From Candidatus Kapaibacterium sp. (lineage in GTDB: Bacteria; Bacteroidota; Ignavibacteria; Kapaibacteriales; UBA4661), in NCBI GenBank assembly GCA_004292595.1, contig RDXM01000099.1, positions 1 to 50,272 of the forward strand: a DNA stretch of 50,272 bases. Direction: 5' to 3'. Numbering within the stretch: the stretch's first letter is position 1; every line of letters begins with the position of its first letter. The notes under the pieces are model-generated. The model was not told where the DNA came from and searched no databases. It saw only the letters and a program-made list of their open reading frames with translations. The translations under genes and the position numbers were made by a program. Positions 23,670 to 31,873 of this stretch are shown here, in pieces.

Positions 23670-26261
23670 TCAGAAGCGCATTCTCCCACCAATCGAAAGC
23701 GAAAGCTGGGAAATACGCCATTCCTGACCAACAAGTACCGTGCCAAGCGGATGCGCATACGTCAGTTCGCCAAACGCCGCAATGTTGCGCCAGATAGGAA
23801 CAGTTACGCCAATACCGCCCACTACCGACGGCAAGAGCGTTGCAACACTTTCCGATGCACCATTAAAAATCTCACGTTCTGCTGTGCGCGTATTTGCGTA
23901 CACGGCGTTGCTGGGCGTAATAATAATGCGGTTCAGCGCGAGCGAGCGCGTGATGGCGAGCGAGGTTTTCAAGCCCGCCAGTGCGTAGAAATTATTGCTC
24001 AAATAACACTCTGCAAGCAGCGACAACGACGCATAGACACTCGTCAGCGCAAGCGTGTAGCCTTGCTGCGTCAGCGTCGGGCGACCGCTTGGGTCGAGCG
24101 TGAGCGTGTCCAAGCGTGGGCTGGCAGAGGCGGGGTCGGGAGCGCGAAGAATCCCCGGAAAGCTCTCTGTTCCAAGCCGCGCAGAAATGCCCCACGTGGG
24201 CGAGAAACGATAACCAACAACAATGCCGCCACCGACCAAACGCAGAACACCATCGGCAGTGCCAGCAAAATTACCAACGGTGCGGAAATTGTCAAAGCCA
24301 TTAAAACCGCTCGGCGCAAGTGTGTGTGCGGTCACGGCGAGTGTGCCGAATACGCCACCGTACCAGAGCGTTTTTTGCGGACAATACTCCTGTACGCCTG
24401 GACTTACCGAGATGAGATTATCCGACCCAACTTGGTCTTTCGTGAAGCACAGCGTAAAGCGTTGCGTATTGCCCGCCACATCGCTTGCTTCAATGATAGC
24501 GCGTCCACTCTGGGTTTGCGCTTGTTCGTTTAGAATAATTTCCGCCTGAGGCGCACCCGCAACGACAGACGGTGCAACGATATTCAAACCGCCAGCATCC
24601 ACAATCCGCACCAATGCAAGACCTTTGTCGTCTTCGCGGTCGTCGCTCACGATAACTTTTGAAATTTGCGGCGCAATGCTGTTGCGCAAACTCACGCGAG
24701 GATTTTGGGCAGAACTTGGAGAAGAAATAGGCGAAGAATTTGAGAGCGAATTTTGCTGCGACGCAAGGACTGATGCGGCGGAGAGGTTTGCCATTGGCGC
24801 GAGCGTGTCCTTGACTTCGCGCAATTCCAAGAACGATTGCCCGACCATGTTGCCGTAAGCATCGTAGCTGTCGTCGCCGTAGCCGAAGCCATAGCTGTAC
24901 AAACCAAAGTTTTCTGTGCCTTCCAGCGTGTGTGTGCCGTAACTGACTTCAATTTGCGCAATCGCGTAGCGGCTTTCGCCAAAGGGCTTGAATACTTGCG
25001 GATTCATTGGTCTGCCGTCCAAGCGCATAGATTCGACGCTCTCTTTCGGCACAACGAGATTCACGTAGTGATGCCACTGCCCACGTGTGGGCGTTGCGAA
25101 GCGGTATTTTTTGAGAAATTGCTGCGTTGGCGTGAGAAGAATCATCATTGGGTCGCCAATGGAATCAAGTCCGTTCTCGAATCCATGCGCGTACTGGGCA
25201 AGCAAAATCCGCTTGTCGCCCGTGATTTGCGTCATGCCGTTTACAGCACCGTTTTCGTAATATTCACCCGCAAGCAGCGTGGCTACTTGTTTTCCGTTGG
25301 CAAATACTTTCGTATCATCTTCCGCCGCGACAACGCGAATGGTCGAGCGTGTGCGCCCCAACAGCGTTCCGACGTAGTAATGCCGTCCCCATGCGGACAA
25401 GGGCGGAAGCTGCTCCACGAGATGGTTGTAGCCTTTTTCGGGAATCGGAATATACGCACCGTTGTGTCCCGAAAAGACCGCAATCGGCTTATTTGCTTGA
25501 ATGAGCGACCCCGTGAAATCGGCGGGCGAGCCTTTTGATGCCGACGAAGCGATAACTTGGTACACGTCGCCTTTGCGCAAATTCACGGTAAAGGGCAGAT
25601 TTGCTGGCTTCTTGGTAAAGGTCGGCGAAGTCGGCGTGATGGTAACGCTGGTGCTGTCTTGCGTTGCGATGATTGCAAATTGCGAAATCAAGTCCTCGCG
25701 CAGCTTGTAATAATTCACGGTGCGGTATTCCGTGCCGAGTGCCTCCACGGGCAAGCCCATGTAGGAATCCGTCGTTTGATAGCGATGACTTAATCCATAC
25801 ACGCTCAAGGTTTTTTCGGAGACGATATGCACTGCAAGCCGCTCTGGTACTTCGCTAGAGCGTACTTGCGCGGCAGTGTCAATTTTCACATTCACGACCG
25901 TTCCACCGCGAATCCGCATCTCTTGGCGGAAGAGCAAACCGTCAATTTCAATCACGACTTTCGTGTCTTCGCCAGAGGTTAAAAATAATTCCAAGAAAAT
26001 CTGATCTTTAGGATTGATGCGGTTTGTGCGGGCATCGCGCTCTGGCTCAATGCTATTTTTTTGAAAACACAACCAAAACTCACGCCCTTCGGATGTTGCG
26101 CGGATTGCCTCGCGCATTTTTGCTTGCGGTGCGGGCTTTGGTGATGATTCTTGAGCAAAAAGATTACCGAGAGAGAATAGAACAAAGCTCCCTGCAACAG
26201 CGCACCAATACAGGGCAGGAAGGAATTTACGAAAGGATGTTGTGTTTGGGGAAATGCCCAT
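23670..26261 (-). CDS. IgGFc-binding-like protein with C-terminal outer-membrane beta-barrel
   Basis: This protein has 863 residues with a signal peptide (FVLFSLGNLFAQ). The N-terminal 470 residues resemble the IgGFc-binding N-terminal domain, with GREFWLCFQKN near residue 57, YGLSHRYQTTDSYMGLPVEALG, VTITPTSP, GDVYQVIASS, LIQANKPIAVFSGHNGAYIP and ILLAQYAHG. This domain recurs in surface proteins of Bacteroidota and in metazoan Fc-binding proteins. The name does not imply that this protein binds antibody. Residues about 490-560 form a Ser/Asn-rich linker. The last 220 residues form alternating beta strands (GGGIVVGYRFSPTWGISARLG ... LSLSIGGRMRF, each quoted in part) ending in Phe, typical of an outer-membrane barrel. 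The combination suggests a self-anchored surface display protein. It has no T9SS sorting domain. Confidence 0.88.
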   Translation of the reverse strand: MGISPNTTSFRKFLPALYWCAVAGSFVLFSLGNLFAQESSPKPAPQAKMREAIRATSEGREFWLCFQKNSIEPERDARTNRINPKDQIFLELFLTSGEDTKVVIEIDGLLFRQEMRIRGGTVVNVKIDTAAQVRSSEVPERLAVHIVSEKTLSVYGLSHRYQTTDSYMGLPVEALGTEYRTVNYYKLREDLISQFAIIATQDSTSVTITPTSPTFTKKPANLPFTVNLRKGDVYQVIASSASKGSPADFTGSLIQANKPIAVFSGHNGAYIPIPEKGYNHLVEQLPPLSAWGRHYYVGTLLGRTRSTIRVVAAEDDTKVFANGKQVATLLAGEYYENGAVNGMTQITGDKRILLAQYAHGFENGLDSIGDPMMILLTPTQQFLKKYRFATPTRGQWHHYVNLVVPKESVESMRLDGRPMNPQVFKPFGESRYAIAQIEVSYGTHTLEGTENFGLYSYGFGYGDDSYDAYGNMVGQSFLELREVKDTLAPMANLSAASVLASQQNSLSNSSPISSPSSAQNPRVSLRNSIAPQISKVIVSDDREDDKGLALVRIVDAGGLNIVAPSVVAGAPQAEIILNEQAQTQSGRAIIEASDVAGNTQRFTLCFTKDQVGSDNLISVSPGVQEYCPQKTLWYGGVFGTLAVTAHTLAPSGFNGFDNFRTVGNFAGTADGVLRLVGGGIVVGYRFSPTWGISARLGTESFPGILRAPDPASASPRLDTLTLDPSGRPTLTQQGYTLALTSVYASLSLLAECYLSNNFYALAGLKTSLAITRSLALNRIIITPSNAVYANTRTAEREIFNGASESVATLLPSVVGGIGVTVPIWRNIAAFGELTYAHPLGTVLVGQEWRISQLSLSIGGRMRF

Positions 26262-26287
26262 AAACGCAGTCTAATTTTCACCATAAA

Positions 26288-26365
26288 TAGTGGCACAGAC
26301 ATTCTTGTCTGTGAGTGTTGGTGCGAGGTTCAGGAGATAACACAGACAAGAATGTCTGTGCCACT
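26288..26365. repeat. Family A palindromic repeat, copy 3 (double hairpin)
   Basis: This copy has the same arms as copy 2, and its spacer GTGTTGGTGCGAGGTTCAGG is nearly identical. It lies just upstream of the IgGFc-binding-like gene, beyond the CHMI gene end. Confidence 0.9.
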
Positions 26366-26412
26366 GAAGCCTGATTTTTGAAGTTTGCTGAAGTTTTGTA
26401 GGATATTCAAAC

Positions 26413-26769
26413 TCAATTCTTAAAATACGCATCGCGCTGCATATCGCGCAATTCTACGCTGAGAGCGCAGGAGCGTTGCTCGACCGACAACGCAAAGGTT
26501 TCTTTCAATAGTGTTAGAAGCCGCTCTCCTGCTTGCTTTTTCACGTCGTGGCTGCGTCCTTCGAGTATTTCCAAGCGCACGTGAACAAAGGCATTGTTCG
26601 CATTGCCATCGGCGAGGTAGAAGGTTGGACAAGGAACGGCGCGGCTTTTGATGTCGGCGAGCTTGAACGCACCTGTTTCGGTGAGTATCCAGTGCATACG
26701 GCTAAAGAGTCGCTCAAAATCTGGTTGTTCGACGATATTGGTTGAGTATTCAAGGACGAGATGCGGCAT
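26413..26769 (-). CDS. 5-carboxymethyl-2-hydroxymuconate isomerase-like tautomerase
   Basis: This 118-residue protein belongs to the tautomerase superfamily. After removal of Met, Pro is N-terminal (MPHLVLEYSTNI), the catalytic base in this fold. Other matches to the CHMI family are ALKLADIK-like text (AFKLADIKSRAVPC), FVHVRLEILEGRS and a C-terminal LSVELRDM. The known reaction is ketonisation of 5-carboxymethyl-2-hydroxymuconate in homoprotocatechuate degradation. No other gene of that pathway is present, so the physiological substrate is uncertain. It follows dnaN on the same strand after a family A repeat. Confidence 0.88.
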   Translation of the reverse strand: MPHLVLEYSTNIVEQPDFERLFSRMHWILTETGAFKLADIKSRAVPCPTFYLADGNANNAFVHVRLEILEGRSHDVKKQAGERLLTLLKETFALSVEQRSCALSVELRDMQRDAYFKN

Positions 26770-26826
26770 GAAATCTTGCTCCGTGTGGGATTGAATAATT
26801 GGGAAAGCAATGCGGTTTTTTATTTC

Positions 26827-26898
26827 AGTGGCACAGACCTTTCTGTCTGTGAATGTGTAGTGTTGGCGGAGAACACAGGCAAGAATGCCTGTGCCACT
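26827..26898. repeat. Family A palindromic repeat, copy 4 with compensatory changes
   Basis: The left arm has CAGAC ... GTCTG with an altered loop. The right arm reads CAGGC AAGAAT GCCTG, so both sides of its own hairpin have changed from AC/GT to GC/GC together. Pairing within each arm is kept while pairing between arms is reduced. It lies between dnaN and the CHMI gene. Confidence 0.88.
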
Positions 26899-26931
26899 GA
26901 TGAATTGTACACCTTAGTTTTTTGCGCTGCT

Positions 26932-28059
26932 TTACAAGCGCACGGGCATTACGAGCATCAGCACGTCGTCTGCCTCTACGTCGTCGCGGAGCGGTTTCAA
27001 GAGGGCGGCGCGATTCGGATTGGAGAAGGTCATCGCTGCTGCATTCACGCCTTCATCGGTGAGGTGTGTGATAGCTTCTTCGACGTAGCGGTGATTAAAG
27101 CCAATCTCAAATTCCTCGCCCGCATAGTCGCACGTTACGTTTTCATGCGCGTTGTTGCCTGTTTCTTGGTCTTCGGCAAGCACCGTGATTGTATTTGGCG
27201 AAACGCGGAAACGCACTTGCTTTGTGTTGGAGTTCGCAAAAAGAGCAACGCGCTTCACGGCAGCAATAAGCTCCAAGGGGCTGACACGCACGGTTTTGTC
27301 GTTGTCGGCGGGAATAACACTTTGATAGGGCGGAAAACGCTCGTCAATAATGCGCGTGATGATAGTTGCACCTGCGCTGCTGAACTTCGCGTGTGTGGGG
27401 CTCAGAAGAATAATCACATCGCCCTCAACGCGCTTCAGAAGGTCAATCGCACGAATAGGAATAATCACATCGGTTTTTTTGTCGGCAATCTGCTTACCTT
27501 CTTGAGGCGTGATGCGCATTTTCACAAGACGATAGCCGTCGGTGGTAACGGCTGTAAGGCTTTCTGTGTCGCATTCCATCAGCATTCCCGTCATTGCGGG
27601 GCGGTATTCGTCGCGGGAAGCCGCAAAGGAAGCCGTTTTTGCAATGCGCATGGCATCTTTGCCCGAAAGCTCAATGCTTGTACCACTGGCAAAATCAGGC
27701 ACGGCGGGAAATTCTGCGGCATCCAAACCATGCAAAACGTATTCGCCAAAATCAGTTTTGAGCGTAATTTTATACGATTTTTTGTCCATGCTCATTGTTA
27801 CGCGCCCCGCCGAGCCAAGTGCTTTCACAATATCGGTCAAACGCCGCGCTGGAACAAGCATTTCGCCATTTTGCTGACCATCGACGACCAGCCGCGAGAT
27901 AATCGTCAGTTCTTGGTCGGTCGCCGTGATAAGCAACGATGCGTCTTCCAGCACAAAGTGGAAATTCTCCAGCACGGGCAAGGTAGATTTCGGGGGAACA
28001 GCTTGAAGCGCGGTTTGGAGCGTCTTCTGGAGTTCGGGCAATGCAACGGTAAATTTCAT
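26932..28059 (-). CDS. dnaN: DNA polymerase III beta subunit (sliding clamp)
   Basis: The dimeric ring encircles DNA and tethers the replicative polymerase. The product is 375 residues, close to the usual 366-375. It begins MKFTVALPELQKTLQTALQAVPPKSTLPVLENF (quoted in summary; positions 1-33), the typical domain I start, followed by TATDQELTI, then RRLTDIVKAL. It ends with the C-terminal MPVRL, equivalent to the conserved MPMRL that contacts clamp-binding partners. The frame extends upstream to 28113, but the family N-terminus fixes ATG 28057-28059. dnaA and recF are not adjacent in this window, so this is not the classic origin-region operon. Confidence 0.97.
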   Translation of the reverse strand: MKFTVALPELQKTLQTALQAVPPKSTLPVLENFHFVLEDASLLITATDQELTIISRLVVDGQQNGEMLVPARRLTDIVKALGSAGRVTMSMDKKSYKITLKTDFGEYVLHGLDAAEFPAVPDFASGTSIELSGKDAMRIAKTASFAASRDEYRPAMTGMLMECDTESLTAVTTDGYRLVKMRITPQEGKQIADKKTDVIIPIRAIDLLKRVEGDVIILLSPTHAKFSSAGATIITRIIDERFPPYQSVIPADNDKTVRVSPLELIAAVKRVALFANSNTKQVRFRVSPNTITVLAEDQETGNNAHENVTCDYAGEEFEIGFNHRYVEEAITHLTDEGVNAAAMTFSNPNRAALLKPLRDDVEADDVLMLVMPVRL

Positions 28060-28152
28060 AGTTGTAGAACAGTTGTAGAAACAATCTGGAAAAGGAGAGA
28101 ATGTGTTATGCAAATGGGTAATGAAAACAAGTGGCGAAACGCTTCGTATTCG

Positions 28153-28180
28153 GTAGCGCAGACAGGAGTGTCTGCGCTAC
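28153..28180. repeat. Family A-related single hairpin
   Basis: A perfect 11-bp stem GTAGCGCAGAC / GTCTGCGCTAC has the loop AGGAGT. The CAGAC-6-GTCTG core equals the core of family A arms, while the outer stem (GTAGCG/CGCTAC) differs on both sides. It lies upstream of psd and near the divergent dnaN start. Confidence 0.85.
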
Positions 28181-28311
28181 AAATACAGATTTTGCGAGAA
28201 GAATTTCACACGAATACTTTGTAGTCCGCAAAGATTTGGTTAAGTTTTCAAATATTTCAAAACGATGTACAATTTACAAAACTTCAGCACTTTTTTCTAA
28301 GGACTTTTCAG

Positions 28312-28977
28312 ATGATTACACGCTACGGCTACGATAATTTTTTCGCGCTTTTTGGCGGCGGTCTTGCAGTGATGCTTTTTTCATTCTTTTTCATTCACCC
28401 AATTTTTATGCCGCTTGCAATGATGCTTGGTGGCTGGCTGTGCTTTTTTGCGTGCTGGTTTTTCCGCAATCCCAAGCGCAGCATTCCTCAGGAAGCCCTC
28501 AGCAACGACGCGATTGTTATTGCGCCCGCCGATGGCAAAGTTGTGCAGATTATTTCGCTCGACGAACCGCGTCTGATTCAAGGCAAAGCAAAGCGCGTGA
28601 GCATTTTTCTCTCGCCCTTGGATGTCCACGTAAACCGCGTTCCAGCAAATGGCGAAATTATTTTTTCGGAATATAAACCTGGAAAATTCCTCGTGGCAAT
28701 GGACCACCGCGCTTCAGAGGAAAACGAACAAACAATTATCGGCTTGAAAAATAGCAAAGGTACGCTTCTCTTCAAGCAAATGACAGGTGCGCTCGCACGG
28801 CGTATTGTCAATGAAGCAAAGACAGGTGAACGCTACACGGCAGGGCAGGAATTTGGCATGATGAAATTTGGTTCGCGTATGGATGTGGTTGTGCCAGAAA
28901 GCGCAGAAATACTGGTGAAGGAGGGACAGCGCGTTGTCGGTGGAGAAACCTTGCTGTGCCGCTTTGCGGAGAAATAA
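28312..28977 (+). CDS. psd: Phosphatidylserine decarboxylase, short form
   Basis: This membrane-associated enzyme converts phosphatidylserine to phosphatidylethanolamine through a pyruvoyl group. At 221 residues it belongs to the short PSD class. Two N-terminal hydrophobic segments (about 10-30 and 32-51) precede FFRNPKRSIP, a family marker. Further matches are VIAPADGKVVQI, VSIFLSPLDVHVNRVPANG and the self-cleavage site KFGSRMDV, with cleavage expected between Gly187 and Ser188, which becomes the pyruvoyl residue. The catalytic His of HVNR is present. AAGGA precedes the ATG. No pssA gene is adjacent here. Cyclase-family hydrolase follows after 43 bases. Confidence 0.94.
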   Translation: MITRYGYDNFFALFGGGLAVMLFSFFFIHPIFMPLAMMLGGWLCFFACWFFRNPKRSIPQEALSNDAIVIAPADGKVVQIISLDEPRLIQGKAKRVSIFLSPLDVHVNRVPANGEIIFSEYKPGKFLVAMDHRASEENEQTIIGLKNSKGTLLFKQMTGALARRIVNEAKTGERYTAGQEFGMMKFGSRMDVVVPESAEILVKEGQRVVGGETLLCRFAEK

Positions 28978-29020
28978 ACGCTATTGAAATTGAGCGATTC
29001 AACCATCACTTTTCAACATT

Positions 29021-29776
29021 ATGCTTGCAGAAATTCGCACCGAACACAATAGCTTTCGCGTCAATCTCGCAAAGCCGATAGATATTAGCATTCCGCTTCG
29101 GCATGGCGCGGAGAATCCAAATGCGTTTGGCGTTCACGACCCAGATTTTACGCCGTTTCGTGCGGGTGCTTTCGTTGGCAGTGTGCGCGAGGGCGGCGCG
29201 TGTAATTGCGAGAATATTTTCTTGAACCCGCATGGAAACGGCACACACACGGAATGCGTTGGGCATATCACCCAAGAGCGCGTTACTATCAATGCGCAGT
29301 TAAAAAACTTTTTTGCCGTTGCTGCACTTGTATCAATTCAGCCAGAGACCGCACCAAATGGCGATGTGGTGATTCAAGAGCGACACATACGTGCGGCGGT
29401 CAAAAACCTTCATACCGACGTGCTAGGATTGATAATCCGCACTTTGCCAAACGCTGCAAGCAAAGCAACGATGCGCTATGCAGGGACAAATCCGCCCTAT
29501 CTCAGCCAAGCAGCAGCGACGGCACTTGCTGTGAGCGGTATTCAGCATTTGCTTGTGGATTTCCCCTCGCTCGACCGCGAAGACGATGGCGGCAAAATGC
29601 TTGCACACCGCGCCTTTTGGGACTTCCCGCACAATACACGCTTCCATGCCACCGTTACCGAAATGGTCTTCATTCCCGATTCTGTCCGAGACGACGTGTA
29701 TTTGCTGAATTTGCACATTCCTTCTTTTGAAAGCGACGCTGCGCCGAGCAAGCCCGTGTTGTATGAAATAGAGTAG
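29021..29776 (+). CDS. Cyclase-family (kynurenine formamidase-like) metal hydrolase
   Basis: This 251-residue protein of the cyclase family includes arylformamidases and related amidohydrolases. The metal-binding signature HGNGTHTE is at residues 71-78, with His71, His76 and Glu78 as likely ligands, where many members have HxGTHxD. The opening PIDISIPLRHGAENPNAFG is typical. The central VLGLIIRT and NPPYLSQAAATAL, and the later LLVDFPSLDREDDGGKMLAHRAF, also match. The substrate is unknown. Kynurenine pathway genes are absent. It is likely co-transcribed with psd, although the functions are unrelated. Confidence 0.88.
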   Translation: MLAEIRTEHNSFRVNLAKPIDISIPLRHGAENPNAFGVHDPDFTPFRAGAFVGSVREGGACNCENIFLNPHGNGTHTECVGHITQERVTINAQLKNFFAVAALVSIQPETAPNGDVVIQERHIRAAVKNLHTDVLGLIIRTLPNAASKATMRYAGTNPPYLSQAAATALAVSGIQHLLVDFPSLDREDDGGKMLAHRAFWDFPHNTRFHATVTEMVFIPDSVRDDVYLLNLHIPSFESDAAPSKPVLYEIE

Positions 29777-29847
29777 CTGCTGAACACACGTATTTACGGG
29801 GCATTGAAAGCTATTTTTTTGTGTTTGCGTTCTCTCCTTCATAAAAA

Positions 29848-29879
29848 TTTGCACATCACAAAAAAACACCGTAAATTGC
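29848..29879 (+). promoter_or_regulatory. Possible promoter of tRNA-His
   Basis: TTTG at 29848-29851 and TAAATTGC at 29872-29879, separated by 20 bases, approximate the -33 TTTG and -7 TAnnTTTG boxes of Bacteroidota. The boxes end about 40 bases before the tRNA. The -7 match is imperfect. Confidence 0.4.
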
Positions 29880-29917
29880 ATTTCTCTGTACAACGAGACT
29901 GTTGTACACAGCACAAC

Positions 29918-29991
29918 GGCGGGCGTAGCTCAGTTGGTAGAGCGCCAGATTGTGGCTCTGGCTGTCGCGGGTTCAATCCCCGTCGCTCGCC
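29918..29991 (+). tRNA. tRNA-His (anticodon GTG)
   Basis: A cloverleaf can be drawn. The acceptor stem is GCGGGCG (29919-29925) with CGCTCGC (29984-29990). The extra G at 29918 pairs with discriminator C at 29991, the identity element of tRNA-His. The D arm is GCTC/GAGC, the anticodon stem is CCAGA/TCTGG with GTG at 29952-29954, and the T arm is GCGGG TTCAATC CCCGT. A full CCA end is not encoded (CCACA follows in a different register), so it must be added by enzyme. A terminator hairpin follows. Confidence 0.96.
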
Positions 29992-30022
29992 CACACGACA
30001 TAGCGAAATAATAGAAATAGTC

Positions 30023-30067
30023 AGGTGTTTACGGCAATGTACCCATTGCATTGAACACCTTTTTTAT
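30023..30067 (+). terminator. Terminator after tRNA-His
   Basis: AGGTGTT ... CAATG pairs with CATTG ... AACACCT around a TACC loop, with a few unpaired bases mid-stem, and is followed by TTTTTTATTT. Confidence 0.8.
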
Positions 30068-30151
30068 TTCCACTTTTCTTTCCATACCGCGCTGTCAAGC
30101 ATCGTCCAATTATTATAGTGCAATCTTTTTGTTCATATATTTTCATTGCAG

Positions 30152-30838
30152 ATGAGCCTCCACACAACATTTGAAGGTATCAGCACGATTGTCTTTGATT
30201 TAGGCGGTGTGCTGTACAACGTTGAATATAGCATTGTTGAGCAAGAATTTTCTGCCTTAGCCAAAAACGGCGTGGTAAAAAATGGTGCGGACACAAGCAG
30301 TGCGGAAAAACCCAGCAAAGCCCTTACCTACACGCGCCAAACGCAGCCAGAGCTTTTGAGCCAGTACGAAATTGGCGCAATTTCTACTGCCGATTTTTAC
30401 GCGGGATTGCGCAAAGACCTCCACCTAGAAGGCGACGATGCCGCGCTTGCTGCGGCGTGGAATGCCATGCTTTTGGGCGTATATCCGGGACGCAACGCGC
30501 TTGTTTGGCGATTGAAGCAAAAATACAAATTGGCAATGCTCAGTAATACCAACGAACTCCACATTAACCACGTGCGCCCCGAATGTCAAGAATTGTTCTC
30601 ACTGTTCGACAAACTCTTTTTCTCCTACGAAATGGGTTTGCGCAAGCCTGATGCCGCAATTTTTCACAAAGTTCTCGAAGAAATGGGCTGCAAGCCCGAT
30701 GAAATCTTGTTTATTGACGATTCGCACCAGCACATCGAAGCTGCTCGTGCGCTCGGCATTCGTACCTTGTGGTTGCAGCATCCCGATAGCTTGGAGCTTG
30801 CCGTAGAAATGCTCTTGGGACTCCCACAAACAGCGTAG
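30152..30838 (+). CDS. HAD-superfamily hydrolase (subfamily IA)
   Basis: This 228-residue protein of the haloacid dehalogenase superfamily is probably a small-molecule phosphatase. Motif I is FDLGGVLYN, with the Asp nucleophile at about residue 18. The usual second Asp of DxD is replaced by Gly (DLGGV), as in epoxide-hydrolase-like and several IA members, so phosphatase activity is less certain. Motif II is MLSNTNELHI, motif III Lys is in MGLRKPDAAIFHKVLEEMG, and motif IV is ILFIDDSHQHIEAA. The cap domain is helical. The ATG at 30152 was preferred over a TTG six bases earlier. It lies downstream of tRNA-His. Confidence 0.9.
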   Translation: MSLHTTFEGISTIVFDLGGVLYNVEYSIVEQEFSALAKNGVVKNGADTSSAEKPSKALTYTRQTQPELLSQYEIGAISTADFYAGLRKDLHLEGDDAALAAAWNAMLLGVYPGRNALVWRLKQKYKLAMLSNTNELHINHVRPECQELFSLFDKLFFSYEMGLRKPDAAIFHKVLEEMGCKPDEILFIDDSHQHIEAARALGIRTLWLQHPDSLELAVEMLLGLPQTA

Positions 30839-30854
30839 GCAGTCTTTTCGCCTA

Positions 30855-31094
30855 TCAGACCACTCCTGATACTGCTTGATACTCGTACATTGCTACGCGA
30901 ATATCAAAGCTATCATTCACAGCATAGGCATCGTTGAACGGCTCGGTTACGCGCACGGTTGCCCAGCAGCCGCCGTCGTATTTGGTAATTTCTGCGCTGT
31001 ACATAGCCGTGCCGTTGTGGGAAAGCGTGTACACGCCGCCTTCACTTGGGCGAGCGTTTTTAGGGAGTTTTTCGTGTTTCTGGCGAATGCTCAT
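30855..31094 (-). CDS. Small hypothetical protein
   Basis: This 79-residue protein with no recognised family starts MSIRQKHEKLPKNARPSEGG. The central part (VYTLSHNGTAMYSAEITKYDGGCWATVRV) has the alternating pattern of a small beta-sandwich or barrel. It ends convergently 17 bases from the HAD hydrolase stop. The complementary strand also has an open frame of the same length. The minus frame is favoured because of its ATG start and more ordinary composition. There is no signal peptide. Confidence 0.6.
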   Translation of the reverse strand: MSIRQKHEKLPKNARPSEGGVYTLSHNGTAMYSAEITKYDGGCWATVRVTEPFNDAYAVNDSFDIRVAMYEYQAVSGVV

Positions 31095-31170
31095 GGTGGT
31101 GTGGTGGTAAGATGAAAAAATAATACATTACGGTACACGGTACGCCGCGCCGAGTGTGCTGAGTTTGCCT

Positions 31171-31830
31171 TTACCCAACAAGTGTATAGTAATCGTGCTT
31201 CTCGTGCGAATACAGACGAATCAAGCCGATGCGTACTAAGCGCACCAGCAGGCGGATAGCGCGGCGTTCCGAGATATTCGCAATGTGTGCAAATTCCTTT
31301 GCCGTAATTTTATTGCTTTGCTCAAGATACTCAAATAACCGCTTTTCGTGCTTCCCGATGCTCAGTGTTACGCCTTCGTCATCGTTACTGGCTTCTAAGA
31401 CCTTCACGACTTCTTTGCTGGCGTGAAGCGTTACATTTCCTTCGCGCACATAAACGGGGCGTTCGTGGATTTTTTCTAAATACTTGCCATCATTATCAAC
31501 CGTGATACGATGCGGCTTTGTATCGCTTTCGTGGATTCTTACCACGACCACATCGCGGTACTCAATGTTCACAATTTCGATTTCTGGCTGTATCGGCGGC
31601 TCAATGTAATAACTGCACACGGATTCAATAAAGCCAATTTCTTCTTTTTCACTCTTCACGCCCACCACCGTTTTGTCGTCGTCCACGCCGACAATCAAGT
31701 AGCCGCCATCGGTATTGGCAAAGGCAACAATTTCCTTTCCAATTTTCACCTCAGAAGTAAATTTTCGTTTGAACTCGACCGTTTGCGTTTCACCGCCATT
31801 GATGATTTCGCGGAGTTGTTGTCGGCGCAT
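31171..31830 (-). CDS. AlbA_2 (Schlafen-type) domain protein with C-terminal winged helix
   Basis: The AlbA_2 domain of about 120 residues is marked by GETQTVEFKRKF, IVAFANTDGGYLIVGVDDD and VVVVRIHESDTKPHR, with VYVREGNVTLHAS at its end. This fold occurs in bacterial regulators and in Schlafen-related nucleases. The glutamate and lysine of VEFK are present. A C-terminal winged helix-turn-helix (LSIGKHEKRLFEYLEQ ... AKEFAHIANISERRAIRLL) suggests transcriptional regulation. The start is uncertain: ATG at 31830 gives 219 residues, and a TTG at 31869 would add 13. The downstream edge of an upstream cyclophilin gene (ends 31874) nearly abuts the TTG start, suggesting an operon with it. Confidence 0.85.
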   Translation of the reverse strand: MRRQQLREIINGGETQTVEFKRKFTSEVKIGKEIVAFANTDGGYLIVGVDDDKTVVGVKSEKEEIGFIESVCSYYIEPPIQPEIEIVNIEYRDVVVVRIHESDTKPHRITVDNDGKYLEKIHERPVYVREGNVTLHASKEVVKVLEASNDDEGVTLSIGKHEKRLFEYLEQSNKITAKEFAHIANISERRAIRLLVRLVRIGLIRLYSHEKHDYYTLVG

Positions 31831-31873
31831 AAATGGTGCGTGTTTGTCGTAAAGAATGTATTCGGGCAAGAGC

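Noticed and set aside
26413-26769. Evidence for a homoprotocatechuate degradation cluster
   Set aside because: Only the CHMI-like gene is present; no other catabolic enzyme lies nearby.
26761-28224. 487-residue open frame on the plus strand
   Set aside because: Antisense to dnaN and running through a family A repeat; no domain seen.
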